Origin: DASYLJ01 sp964432595
Lineage (GTDB): Bacteria > Desulfobacterota > Binatia > DP-6
Reading direction: 5' to 3'
Length of the DNA stretch: 58,269 nt
NCBI GenBank assembly: GCA_964432595.1
Contig: CAYSOF010000033.1
Coordinates: forward strand, 1-58,269
A program made the translations under genes and the position numbers. This document shows positions 1 through 6,774 of the stretch, piece after piece (positions within the stretch are counted from its first letter, which is position 1; the number at the start of each line of letters is the position of its first letter). Under the pieces are notes generated by a model. That model had not been told where the DNA came from. It saw nothing but the letters and a program-made list of their open reading frames with translations, and searched no databases.

Positions 1-48
1 AGCACCCTCAGATTCACGTCTCGTTCATGTCTCGCGTCGCGCTGTGCC

Positions 49-115
49 GCCTAACCGTCTGGCGGATCAGCCGCGCGCACTCTTCTTGCGCGTCGGCTGC
101 AGCCGCTTGTTGGGC
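49..115 (-). other. attC recombination site 1
   Basis: On the minus strand it starts with GCCCAAC (109-115) and ends with GTTAGGC (49-55), 67 bases in all. The inner arms GCGGCTGCAGCC and GGCTGATCCGC pair with one extra G and a mismatch. It follows the antitoxin-like gene, whose last 15 or so codons read into the site. Confidence 0.75.
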
Positions 116-312
116 GCGCGGTGCTGGGCGATCAGTCGTCGCACCTTCGCGACAAGGGCGACTGGAACACCGATCGCCGTTTGAGTCGGACGCTTGAATG
201 CCGCGTCGTCCTCCGCAGCTGCCGCAGCATCCGACTGCTCTTCGTAGTGCTTCAGCACTCGTCGGACCTTGGCCTCTTCCCATCCCTTCGGAAGCGTCGT
301 GGTCTTTCTCAT
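67..312 (-). CDS. Small antitoxin-like protein, partner of the adjacent BrnT/DUF4258-like protein
   Basis: An 81-residue protein starting MRKTTTLPKGW, followed by a helix-forming acidic and alanine-rich stretch and a hydrophobic segment (IGVPVALVAKVRRLIAQH). Its ATG overlaps the stop of the upstream toxin-like gene by four bases (ATGA), so the two are translationally coupled in toxin-first order, as in brnTA. The C-terminal tail (NKRLQPTRKKSARG) is encoded by attC DNA, so the functional protein probably ends near residue 66. The antitoxin role is inferred from size, charge and partner. No classical DNA-binding motif was identified. Confidence 0.6.
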   Translation of the reverse strand: MRKTTTLPKGWEEAKVRRVLKHYEEQSDAAAAAEDDAAFKRPTQTAIGVPVALVAKVRRLIAQHRAPNKRLQPTRKKSARG

Positions 313-590
313 GTCTTTTTCCTTCGCCTACGCCGAAGTGCGTGCTTCGCTTTCGGCCCTAGGTCGTACGCGGTGATTACGAAGAGCGACTCGGCCTCGG
401 AGTCCGGAACATAGATCACTCGAAGATACCTTCCTGACCGCGTTTGGCCCAGCGCGACTCGTGAGCCCTCTCGCCCCGCTCGATCCTCCAAAGGCCGAGC
501 CAGCACATCGCGCACCTCATCCTCCGCCACACTGTGACCTGCGATATGCGGCGCGCCAGATTCCGGATCGATGTAGAAGCGCACTCTCAT
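309..590 (-). CDS. BrnT/DUF4258-like putative toxin
   Basis: A 93-residue basic protein. The start was set at ATG 590 because upstream in-frame codons lie inside attC site 2. The pattern RFYIDPESG...HSVAEDEVRDVL, then GRYLRVIYVPD and FVITAYDL, is that of short RelE-fold proteins annotated DUF4258 or BrnT, putative ribonuclease toxins. The C-terminus is strongly basic (RRRRRKKT). It shares a cassette with the downstream antitoxin-like gene, and cassette-borne toxin-antitoxin pairs are known to stabilise integron arrays. Toxicity is inference; it could be a non-toxic DUF4258 relative. Confidence 0.65.
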   Translation of the reverse strand: MRVRFYIDPESGAPHIAGHSVAEDEVRDVLARPLEDRAGREGSRVALGQTRSGRYLRVIYVPDSEAESLFVITAYDLGPKAKHALRRRRRKKT

Positions 591-605
591 GGCGGAACGC
601 GGATG

Positions 606-686
606 GCCTAGTGCCGCAGTTGAGCCGCCGCGCAACCACGTGTCCGGCGACGACCGATCATGGTCGGATCGAACCGCTTGTTAAGC
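606..686 (-). other. attC recombination site 2 (degenerate right box)
   Basis: The minus strand starts with GCTTAAC (680-686) and ends at 606-612, where ACTAGGC stands in place of the expected GTTAGGC. Inner arms GCGGTTCGATCC and GGCTCAACTGC pair with one extra base. The changed core triplet (ACT rather than GTT) should weaken or abolish integrase cleavage, which would lock the two flanking cassettes together. Confidence 0.6.
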
Positions 687-1148
687 GACAAGCGCATACG
701 ACGAATTTAGGTACAGAGTACGCGACGCGTGCAACTGCCAGAACCTGCCGAGTGACACAGGCCCGAAGCGTTGCGTCCAGTCGGGGCCGAACTGCCAGTC
801 CGAAGTGAACAACGCCTGACCGACGGGCGACGCCGCCAAAATGCTCGACAGGACAGCGCGGACTTGATCCACGTGGGCTGACGCGAACTCTAGGAAGGAA
901 GGCGGAAACGGCTCGCGGGATACACCGCTCAACAGCTCGTATGCGAAGAATGGTCCACTCTGCGCGGCGTCCCGTAGGCCGGGATTGCCCAGGTCGTAGA
1001 GACTGCCCGATAAGGAATCGAAGTCGGACTGAAACCGCGACGGCACGCGGTGCGACTTGAGCCCAGCCTCACAAACAACCGCGAACCCGTCGGCAGCTAT
1101 CGGTGCGGGCTTGTCCCTTCCGATACAGGCGATCTCGATCGAAGGCAT
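681..1148 (-). CDS. Cassette-encoded hypothetical protein
   Basis: A 155-residue soluble protein starting MPSIEIACIG, ten bases downstream of the GTTAGGC box of attC site 3. Its TAA stop lies inside the first box of attC site 2, the usual compact cassette layout. I see no signal peptide, membrane segment or known motif. It has a Phe/Ser-rich middle (SGPFFAYELLSG, REPFPPSFLEFA) and an aromatic C-terminal part (DWQFGPDWTQRFGP). Function unknown. The gene is supported by its exact placement between two attC sites rather than by homology. Confidence 0.7.
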   Translation of the reverse strand: MPSIEIACIGRDKPAPIAADGFAVVCEAGLKSHRVPSRFQSDFDSLSGSLYDLGNPGLRDAAQSGPFFAYELLSGVSREPFPPSFLEFASAHVDQVRAVLSSILAASPVGQALFTSDWQFGPDWTQRFGPVSLGRFWQLHASRTLYLNSSYALVA

Positions 1149-1157
1149 GGTCTTGTC

Positions 1158-1266
1158 GCCTAACGACTCGGCGGCTCAGCGGCCGCGCACGCCTCGTCAT
1201 TCTCAACGATGACACGGGCCGGCTCGGGTCTCACGCGGCCCGGTCCGCTGCAGCCGCGGGTTAGGC
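1158..1266 (-). other. attC recombination site 3
   Basis: 109 bases with perfect outer boxes: GCCTAAC at 1260-1266 and GTTAGGC at 1158-1164 (minus strand). Inner arms GCGGCTGCAGCGG and CCGCTGAGCCGC pair perfectly except for a single extra G, the expected extrahelical base. One of the two clearest sites. Confidence 0.85.
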
Positions 1267-1316
1267 GCCGATCATGAAGCATTCGCTTCAGTTGCGATGT
1301 GCGGAGCATGCCGCTT

Positions 1317-1535
1317 CTACCGCCTACCGACGTCGCGTGGACGCCACATTTCGCGACAGTGACGGAAGAAACCGAGGCCGGCTATCACCCAGGCGCCGAA
1401 GAAAATGATCTGAAGGACACCGCTCAAGACGCCGCGGACGTCAAAGAAGACGCCAAGTCCTTGGACCACGACACCAACGATGCAGGCTGGGATCATCAGT
1501 CGGAGTCCCGAACGTTCCTGCCGTGCAAGGCTCAT
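1317..1535 (-). CDS. Cassette-encoded two-helix small membrane protein
   Basis: A 72-residue protein with a basic N-terminus (MSLARQERSGLR) and two hydrophobic segments, about residues 13-31 and 37-56, ending in a basic tail (WRPRDVGRR). This predicts a small inner-membrane hairpin protein. It sits alone between attC sites 3 and 4, with about 50 bases between its stop and site 3. No family recognised. Function unknown. Confidence 0.55.
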   Translation of the reverse strand: MSLARQERSGLRLMIPACIVGVVVQGLGVFFDVRGVLSGVLQIIFFGAWVIAGLGFFRHCREMWRPRDVGRR

Positions 1536-1574
1536 TTGGTTACTCGTTGGTGGGGCCGCCGGTTTTTCCAGAGC

Positions 1575-1658
1575 GCCTAACGACTCGGCCGTTCAGCGGC
1601 GGGAGCGAGAGGGAGCACAGCGACCGCCGCGCCCGCCCGCTGCAACGGCGGGTTAGGC
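1575..1658 (-). other. attC recombination site 4
   Basis: 84 bases with perfect boxes: GCCTAAC at 1652-1658 and GTTAGGC at 1575-1581 (minus strand). Inner arms GCCGTTGCAGCGG and CCGCTGAACGGC pair exactly apart from one extra G. It begins four bases after the barstar-like gene ends. Confidence 0.88.
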
Positions 1659-1661
1659 CGC

Positions 1662-2060
1662 TTACGATAGCAAAAGCAGGACATGACCCTTCTGTTGCCC
1701 GCCCTCGCCGTGATCTTGGATGATCTCCACCAACCAGTCGAACACCGTCGGACCAATGCCCGACCTTGCTCGTTTCAGCTCGGCGGCCACGAATTGGCGA
1801 TTGCTCGGGTGGCAGCGCTCGAGCTTACGCTCGAGCTGGCGAACCGTCTCGGAGTGACCGAGGCGCTCCTTCGAGACGCCGTGGTTCAGCCACGCCAATT
1901 CGAAGCCGTCGTCCGGCGTTCCGAACCCACCACGTAGGATGTCGTTGAAGGCGTCGAGATTGTGGCCCCATCCCGCCCCGGGGATCAGAACGCGGCTGAT
2001 CTCATCGAAGAAACCCTCCAGAGTGAAGAAGGCCCGTCCGTCGATCTCGTACCGCTTCAT
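1662..2060 (-). CDS. Barstar-family protein (putative ribonuclease inhibitor)
   Basis: A 132-residue protein. The N-terminal 65 or so residues show the barstar pattern: YEIDGRAFFTLEGFFDEIS, then GWGHNLDAFNDILRGGFG and FELAWLNHG. Barstar proteins bind and block secreted or contact-delivered ribonucleases such as barnase. The C-terminal half is charged and helix-rich and not typical of the minimal 90-residue barstar. ATG 2060 lies seven bases after a GTTAGGC box (2068-2074). As a lone cassette without a ribonuclease partner it would act as an orphan immunity gene. Confidence 0.8.
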   Translation of the reverse strand: MKRYEIDGRAFFTLEGFFDEISRVLIPGAGWGHNLDAFNDILRGGFGTPDDGFELAWLNHGVSKERLGHSETVRQLERKLERCHPSNRQFVAAELKRARSGIGPTVFDWLVEIIQDHGEGGQQKGHVLLLLS

Positions 2061-2067
2061 TCGGTCG

Positions 2068-2150
2068 GCCTAACTACCTGCGCATCAGCGGCTCGTCGAT
2101 CGTGAACTCGAAGTTGATCCTTGAACCGCCTGTCATCTGTGCAGCCTAAC
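2068..2150 (-). other. Two tandem half attC boxes enclosing a remnant cassette
   Basis: Two GTTAGGC boxes in the same orientation lie at 2144-2150 and 2068-2074. The left one is preceded on the minus strand by an L-prime-like arm (GCCGCTGATGCGC), but no matching GCCTAAC first half follows the other box. The 70 bases between them hold a 20-codon frame (2074-2136) that starts at ATG and stops inside the box. This looks like a cassette reduced by internal deletion. Confidence 0.45.
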
Positions 2151-2169
2151 ACCCAGTAGGCAGTTCCAT

Positions 2170-2265
2170 CTAATCCCGCCCGCGACGCCGATCGCGCAGT
2201 CTATCGCGCGACGCGAGTGCGCTTTCGGCACCATGCAACCGCTCGTCCATCCTCACGATCTCCAT
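2170..2265 (-). CDS. Possible 31-residue cassette micro-ORF
   Basis: ATG 2265 to TAG 2170 encodes a short, highly charged peptide (MEIVRMDERLHGAESALASR and an Arg/Asp tail). It is the only frame of any length between the rmuC stop and the first cassette box. No ribosome binding site stands out and there is no recognisable family. It may be a decayed first cassette rather than a gene. Confidence 0.25.
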   Translation of the reverse strand: MEIVRMDERLHGAESALASRDRLRDRRRGRD

Positions 2266-2310
2266 TGCTTCGGCGCCAACCAGCCCGCCGTTATCCCGCG
2301 AGCTTTCGCG

Positions 2311-2317
2311 ACCTAAC
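2311..2317 (-). other. GTTAGGT box at the rmuC stop codon, likely cassette insertion boundary
   Basis: The minus strand reads GCGTTAGGTCGCG across the end of rmuC. The TAG of this integron-like core is the rmuC stop codon itself. The coding sequence just before it (CTGCCGCTCGGGC) resembles an attC L-prime arm. It marks the chromosome/cassette boundary and may be the secondary site where the first cassette entered. Confidence 0.45.
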
Positions 2318-3731
2318 GCCCGAGCGGCAGCGTCGGCACCTCGTCGTCCTGCACGGGCGGCGGCACTGCGGCCTCCCCGCGCGACGGATCGAACAGCGGC
2401 AGCAGCTCGGGCGCCTGCACGGCGCTCGGCATGCGATCGACGGGCTCGAGCGCGTCGATCTCGTCCGCCGTACCAGCACCCAGCTCGCGGAAGCGGCGCG
2501 CTGCGGGCAGCACGCGGCGGTCGAGCGAGCCGACCGCCTCGTTGTAGCAGTCGACGGCGCGCGCCAGGCTCTTCCGCAGGTTGTCGAAGTGCTCGGCGAG
2601 CTTGCCGATGCGCTTGTAGAGCTCGCGCCCGTTCTCGCAGACCTCCTGCGCGTTCTCCGCGACCGCCTGCTGGCGCCACGCCTGCGCCGCGCCCCAGAGC
2701 AGCGCGATCAGGTTGATCGGGCTGGCCAGCACCACGCGCTGCGCGACGCCGCGGTCGATCAGCGTGCCGTCCTGGTCGAGCGCCGCGCGGAAGAAGTTCT
2801 CGCCCGGCAGGAACATGACGACGAACTCCGGCGACGGCTGCAGCTGGTCGCGGTACGCCTTGGTCGCGAGCTTCGTCATGTGATCGCGCACGAGCTTCGC
2901 GTGCTCGGCGAGGAGCGTCGCGCGCGTCACCTCGTCGGTCGCCTGCTCGGCGTCGAGGTAGGCGCGCATCACGGCCTTCGCGTCGACGACGATGTTGCGC
3001 CCGCCGGGGAGGCGAACCACGAGGTCGGGCCGCAGCCGACCGTCGTCGCCGTCGACCGTCACCTGCTCGTCGAAGTCGCAATGATCGAGCATGCCCGCCA
3101 GCTCGACGACACGGCGGAGCTGCACCTCGCCCCAGCGCCCGCGCACGCCGGGCGCACGCAGCGCGGTCGTCAGGTGCGCCGTCTGCGACAGCAGCCGCTG
3201 CTCGGATTCCTGCAGGCCGGTCACCTGCTGGCTCAGCGCGCCGTGGTTCGTCTCGACGCGACGGAGGCTCTCGTCCATCCGACCGATCGAGTCGCGCACC
3301 GGCTTCAGCAGCTCGTCGATCGCGACCTGTCGCGCCTCGAGCTGCTGCTGCGCACCCGACTGGAACTCGCCGAGCTGCGCCCGCGCGAGCTCGAGGAACG
3401 ACTGATTGTTCTGTCGCAGCGCCTCCGCCGACAGATTCTGGAAGGCGTCGCGCAAGGCGCGCTCCGCCTCGGCGACGACCGCCAGCTTCTCGGCGCTCGC
3501 GCGCCGCTCATGCTGCAGGTCGGCCTCGAGCCAGGCTCGCTGATGCGCCACCTCGTCGAGATGCCGTCGCGTGTCGGCGAACTGGCTCTCGAGCTGTGTG
3601 ACCCGCTTCTGCGCCTCGTCGTGCCGTGCCTGGACGGCGACGACCCGTGGCCGACCGATGAGCCAGGCCACCAGCGCGCCGAGCAACAGCCCCACCGCGG
3701 CTCCCACGACCCCCACCGTCATCACGTCCAT
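2313..3731 (-). CDS. rmuC: DNA recombination protein RmuC
   Basis: 472 residues. An N-terminal membrane helix (about 5-25) is followed by a long coiled coil (30-190) and the RmuC nuclease-like core, with the typical stretches GRWGEVQLRRVVELAGML, RPDLVVRLPGGRNIVVDAK and FLPGENFFRAAL. The family limits inversions at short repeats and is proposed to be a restriction-endonuclease-fold protein. Residues after about 400 form a variable acidic/proline tail ending LPLGR. The stop codon lies within an integron-like core site. It is divergent from the dodecin gene, with about 60 bases between them. Confidence 0.93.
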   Translation of the reverse strand: MDVMTVGVVGAAVGLLLGALVAWLIGRPRVVAVQARHDEAQKRVTQLESQFADTRRHLDEVAHQRAWLEADLQHERRASAEKLAVVAEAERALRDAFQNLSAEALRQNNQSFLELARAQLGEFQSGAQQQLEARQVAIDELLKPVRDSIGRMDESLRRVETNHGALSQQVTGLQESEQRLLSQTAHLTTALRAPGVRGRWGEVQLRRVVELAGMLDHCDFDEQVTVDGDDGRLRPDLVVRLPGGRNIVVDAKAVMRAYLDAEQATDEVTRATLLAEHAKLVRDHMTKLATKAYRDQLQPSPEFVVMFLPGENFFRAALDQDGTLIDRGVAQRVVLASPINLIALLWGAAQAWRQQAVAENAQEVCENGRELYKRIGKLAEHFDNLRKSLARAVDCYNEAVGSLDRRVLPAARRFRELGAGTADEIDALEPVDRMPSAVQAPELLPLFDPSRGEAAVPPPVQDDEVPTLPLGR

Positions 3732-3790
3732 GAGGCTGTGTAGCTTGTGTCACTGCGGCGATCCAGGGCTTAATCCGCGCGGGGGTCATC

Positions 3791-4006
3791 ATGGTCGAGA
3801 AGACGATCGAGCTCACCGGAACGTCGACGAACTCCATCGAGGACGCGGTCGGTCTCGCCGTCTCGCGCGCGGCGGCGACCATCAAGGGCATCAAGCCGGA
3901 GGTCGAGGTCGATCGCATCGTCGCCGTGGTCGAGGACGGCGGCGTCACCGCCTGGCGCGTGCGCGTGAAGGTCAGCTTCGCGGTGCAGGAGCAGATTCAC
4001 GAGTGA
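3791..4006 (+). CDS. Dodecin family flavin-binding protein
   Basis: 71 residues, the usual dodecin length. It starts MVEKTIELTGTS and contains the family patterns SIEDAVGLAVSRA and the W in VTAWRVRVKVSF, which in dodecins stacks on the flavin. Dodecins form dodecamers that store or buffer riboflavin and FMN in the cytoplasm. The stop overlaps the GTG start of the next gene by four bases (GTGA), so it is cotranslated with the metallo-hydrolase. Confidence 0.93.
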   Translation: MVEKTIELTGTSTNSIEDAVGLAVSRAAATIKGIKPEVEVDRIVAVVEDGGVTAWRVRVKVSFAVQEQIHE

Positions 4007-4998
4007 GCGACGCGGCTGCCCAATCCGGTCCAAAGACGATCGAGGTCGCCGACGGCGTGGTGCAGGTGTGCCTGCCGCTGCCGATGCGTCCGACGATCGT
4101 CAACGTGTGGCTCGTCCGCGGCGGCGACGGCTGGACGCTGATCGACACCGGCATGCACACCGGCGACAGCACGTCGGCGATGCGCGCCGCGCTCGACACG
4201 ATCGGCATCGCGCCCACCGACGTCCGGCGGATCGTCTGCACGCACCACCACATCGACCACTACGGCACCTCCGGTCCGTTCCGCGAGCTGATGCACGCCG
4301 ACGTCTACCTGCATCCGCTCGAGGCCGAGCGGGCCGCAGCGGCGAAGGATCAGGGCGGCGAGGACCAGTCGTTCCTCGGCCGCCACGGCATCCCGCCGGC
4401 GCCGCCCGAGAAGCAGCTGCCGCCGATGAAGCTCGTCGTCGGCAACCTCTACTGCCCGGCGATCCCCGACCATCTTCTCGCCGACGGCGACGAGGTGCCG
4501 CTGGGCGACGGCCGCCGGCTCGACGTCGTCTGGACGCCGGGGCACACGCCCGGCCACTGCTGCCTCCTGCTCCAGCCCGACCGCGTGCTGTTCGTCGGCG
4601 ACCACCTGCTGCCGAAGATCACGCCGCACGTCGGCATCGGCCCGAGCGGTCCGCAGAATCCCCTCGGCGACTTCCTGGCGTCGCACGAGAAGATCGCGAA
4701 GGCCGACGCCCGTCTCGTCTGCCCCGCGCACGGCGGCGTCTACGAGGACCACCGGCGTCGCGCGAACCAGCTCGTCGACTTCCACCGCGTGCGCAAGCTC
4801 GCGATGCTCGACCTGATCCGCAAGCGCGCGCTCACCGCGTACGAGGTGGCGCTCGACGCGTTCGCGATCACGCCGGGCAACCGCTTCCAGGTGATCGCCG
4901 CGACGTCGGAGACGCTGGCCCACCTCGAGCTGCTGCGCCTCGAGGGCCGGGCGCTGCGCAGCGACGAGCACGGCGTCGTGCGCTACAAGGCGCGTTGA
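4003..4998 (+). CDS. MBL-fold metallo-hydrolase (LACTB2-like)
   Basis: 331 residues from GTG 4003. This start is preferred because it overlaps the dodecin stop (GTGA) and the fold begins right after it. Metal ligands are visible: THHHIDH (His81-His86), GHTPGH, VGDHLL and CPAHGG. The C-terminal 80 residues form a helical/winged domain seen in LACTB2-type hydrolases. The substrate is unknown; relatives act on thioesters, glyoxalase-type substrates or RNA. It is cotranscribed with dodecin. About 30 bases downstream lies the disrupted P460-like gene. Confidence 0.85.
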   Translation: MSDAAAQSGPKTIEVADGVVQVCLPLPMRPTIVNVWLVRGGDGWTLIDTGMHTGDSTSAMRAALDTIGIAPTDVRRIVCTHHHIDHYGTSGPFRELMHADVYLHPLEAERAAAAKDQGGEDQSFLGRHGIPPAPPEKQLPPMKLVVGNLYCPAIPDHLLADGDEVPLGDGRRLDVVWTPGHTPGHCCLLLQPDRVLFVGDHLLPKITPHVGIGPSGPQNPLGDFLASHEKIAKADARLVCPAHGGVYEDHRRRANQLVDFHRVRKLAMLDLIRKRALTAYEVALDAFAITPGNRFQVIAATSETLAHLELLRLEGRALRSDEHGVVRYKAR

Positions 4999-5030
4999 CC
5001 GCCGCGGGGCTGCGGCGCTACGACGCTCGG

Positions 5031-5504
5031 ATGCGACGTTCCCTTCTCGTCCTGCTGGCACTCCTCGCGGCGGCGCCCGCGCTGGCCGCACGCGACTGCG
5101 AGGCCACCGAGGCGGACTTCGAGTGCCTCCTCAACTGGGACAAGGTGAACAACGTCCGCATCTTCAACAAGACGCCCAAGCTCTTAAGAAGGCGAAGCGC
5201 GTCCTCGAGAGCGGCAAGCCGAATCGCAAGTACCCGATCGGCACGATCATGCAGCTCATCCCGGGCGAGGCGATGGTGAAGCGGAAGAAGAGCTTCAATC
5301 CCGACGGGAACGGCTGGGAGTTCTTCCAGCTCGGCGTGTCAGGCGCCGGCACGACCATCATCAGCCGCGGCGTGCAACTGCCACGCCGCCGCGAAGAAGT
5401 TCGACTTCGTCTGCGAGAAGACGCACGGCTGCATCCAGCTGCCGTTGACCGACGAGGGCATCGACGCGATCCAGCGCAATGATCCGCGCTGTCCGCCGCA
5501 GTGA
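5031..5504 (+). pseudogene. Disrupted secreted cytochrome P460-like protein (frameshifts)
   Basis: The reading frame opens with a signal peptide (MRRSLLVLLALLAAAPALAA) and continues DCEATEADFECLLNWDKV to about 5185. There one base is missing: the +1 frame continues KKAKRVLESGKPNRKYPIGT through WEFFQLGVSGAGTT. At about 5373 the frame breaks again, and a third frame carries CNCHAAAKKFDFVCEKTHGC and ends DPRCPPQ at 5502. The Cys/His cluster and the FDFVCE block resemble P460-like small secreted proteins, but the expected CxxCH spacing is lost, which suggests an internal deletion. Decay or sequencing error are both possible. Confidence 0.7.
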
Positions 5505-5505
5505 C

Positions 5506-6774
5506 TTAGTGCCGGCCGCCCATGATGCTCATGCCGCCGTCGGCCGCGGAGGTCGGCTCCTCGCCCAGCGCGCGCTCGGCGTCGTTCATGGCCGCGCGGT
5601 AGATGCCTCGCGCCATCAGCGCGACGGCGTCGGCGTGCAGCCGGCGGTAGACGTCGCGCTTCAGCGTCTGTGCGCCGCGGTCGTCGGGAGCGGCACGCGT
5701 CGCCCACTCGGCGAGATGGCTCGCCATCGTCGCGTCGCCGACGTCGAGCAGCGCACGGCCGCGGGCGACCAGCGCGTCGACCCCGCCGGCGAGCGCCGCG
5801 ATCTCGGCGGCCTGCGCCGCGGGCGTGGCGGGCAGCAGGTCGGCGGCGTTGCCGTTCCACCAGCCGCCCCAGAGACGCAGCAGGTTGCGCACGATGAACT
5901 TCGGATGGTCGTAGGTCGGCTGCAGGAACGTCCGCTTCGCGAGCTCGGGGTCGGGCTCGACGGCGTGGAATATCTCGTCGGCCGTCTCGCCGGCGTTCAT
6001 GCGCTCGCGCACCTGGTCGACGATGACGCGAAGGTAGCGCGCGGTCTCGGTCAGCATGAGCCGCACGGCCTCACGGCCGTGCAGTGCAGGTCCATGACCG
6101 GGGAAGAGCCATTCGGGCTCGAGGCCGGCCATCGCCTCGAGCACGGTGGCCCAATCCTCGGGATAGCGCTGCACCTTCTGCGGGTTGCCGCAGTTCGGCG
6201 CCTGCCAGATGATCAGGTCGCCGGTGAAGAGATAGCGGTGCTTCGGCACCCACACCCAGAGGTGGTCGTCGGTCTCGCCGCGCGCCGCGTGGTACTCGAC
6301 GTCGAGGTCGCCGAAGCGCTGCGCCAACACGTCGCGGACGAGGAGCGTCGGCCAGTCGAAGCGCTTCGGGAAGACCGGCATGGGCAGGCCGAACTGGCGC
6401 ATGTTGATGCGGCCGTTCAGCCCGTTCATGGCGCGGTAGCGATGGAAGCGCGCGACGCAGTTCTCCTGCGCGACGATCTCGGGGCGCTCGCCCGCGTCGA
6501 GAAAGGCGCGCATGCCGAAGGCGTGGTCGGCATGTCCATGCGTATAGACGCCGGCGCGCACGGGGTCGGGACACCACGCGTGGATGGCATCGCGCACCGT
6601 ACCGGTCGTGTGCGTGAAACCGGGGTCGATCACGACGACGCCGTCGGGCGTCCGCAGCGCGTAGGTGTTCACGAACGCGGGATGCATGAAGACGTTCGGC
6701 GCCACCTCGCCCGGATCGCCGAAGAACACGGGCGTGGTGGTCGTGGGGTCGGTCGAGACCATCGAGCGGGCCAT
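5506..6774 (-). CDS. Alkyl sulfatase-type MBL hydrolase with dimerisation domain
   Basis: 422 residues from ATG 6774 (an alternative ATG at 6762 is equally plausible). The N-terminal metallo-beta-lactamase domain carries THGHADH, a TGDLI motif and FPGHGPAL. The C-terminal part (YDHPKFIVRNLLRLWGGWW, then helical repeats) is the alkyl sulfatase dimerisation domain. Relatives such as SdsA1 cleave primary alkyl sulfates. I see no signal peptide and no separate SCP2-like third domain, so it is shorter than SdsA1. The start overlaps the divergent hrpB start. Confidence 0.8.
   Translation of the reverse strand: MARSMVSTDPTTTTPVFFGDPGEVAPNVFMHPAFVNTYALRTPDGVVVIDPGFTHTTGTVRDAIHAWCPDPVRAGVYTHGHADHAFGMRAFLDAGERPEIVAQENCVARFHRYRAMNGLNGRINMRQFGLPMPVFPKRFDWPTLLVRDVLAQRFGDLDVEYHAARGETDDHLWVWVPKHRYLFTGDLIIWQAPNCGNPQKVQRYPEDWATVLEAMAGLEPEWLFPGHGPALHGREAVRLMLTETARYLRVIVDQVRERMNAGETADEIFHAVEPDPELAKRTFLQPTYDHPKFIVRNLLRLWGGWWNGNAADLLPATPAAQAAEIAALAGGVDALVARGRALLDVGDATMASHLAEWATRAAPDDRGAQTLKRDVYRRLHADAVALMARGIYRAAMNDAERALGEEPTSAADGGMSIMGGRH

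Larger units (their letters stand above)
1..2317 (-). mobile_element. Integron-type gene cassette cluster (CALIN-like, no integrase seen)
   Basis: A run of small minus-strand genes, each followed by an attC-type site, with visibly lower GC than the flanking chromosome. Four sites have paired GCCTAAC/GTTAGGC-like boxes and inner arms that pair except for one extra base, the hallmark of attC. Genes and sites share one orientation, as in a real array. The right end meets the rmuC stop codon and the left end runs off the window. No integrase or attI is recognisable, so this may be a cluster of attC sites lacking an integrase; an integrase could still lie beyond the left edge. Confidence 0.8.

Noticed and set aside
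14..283. A minus-strand frame overlapping the toxin/antitoxin genes
   Set aside because: It runs through attC site 1 and overlaps the better-supported antitoxin frame; its Cys/Arg-rich composition looks non-coding.
1..2317. CRISPR array
   Set aside because: The repeated elements are imperfect, 67-109 bases long, and separated by genes, which fits attC sites rather than CRISPR repeats.
1..2317. Integron integrase gene
   Set aside because: No tyrosine recombinase motif is present in any frame; the larger frames are the small cassette genes.
2217..3743. A long plus-strand frame across rmuC
   Set aside because: It has no recognisable motif, while the opposite strand encodes full-length RmuC.
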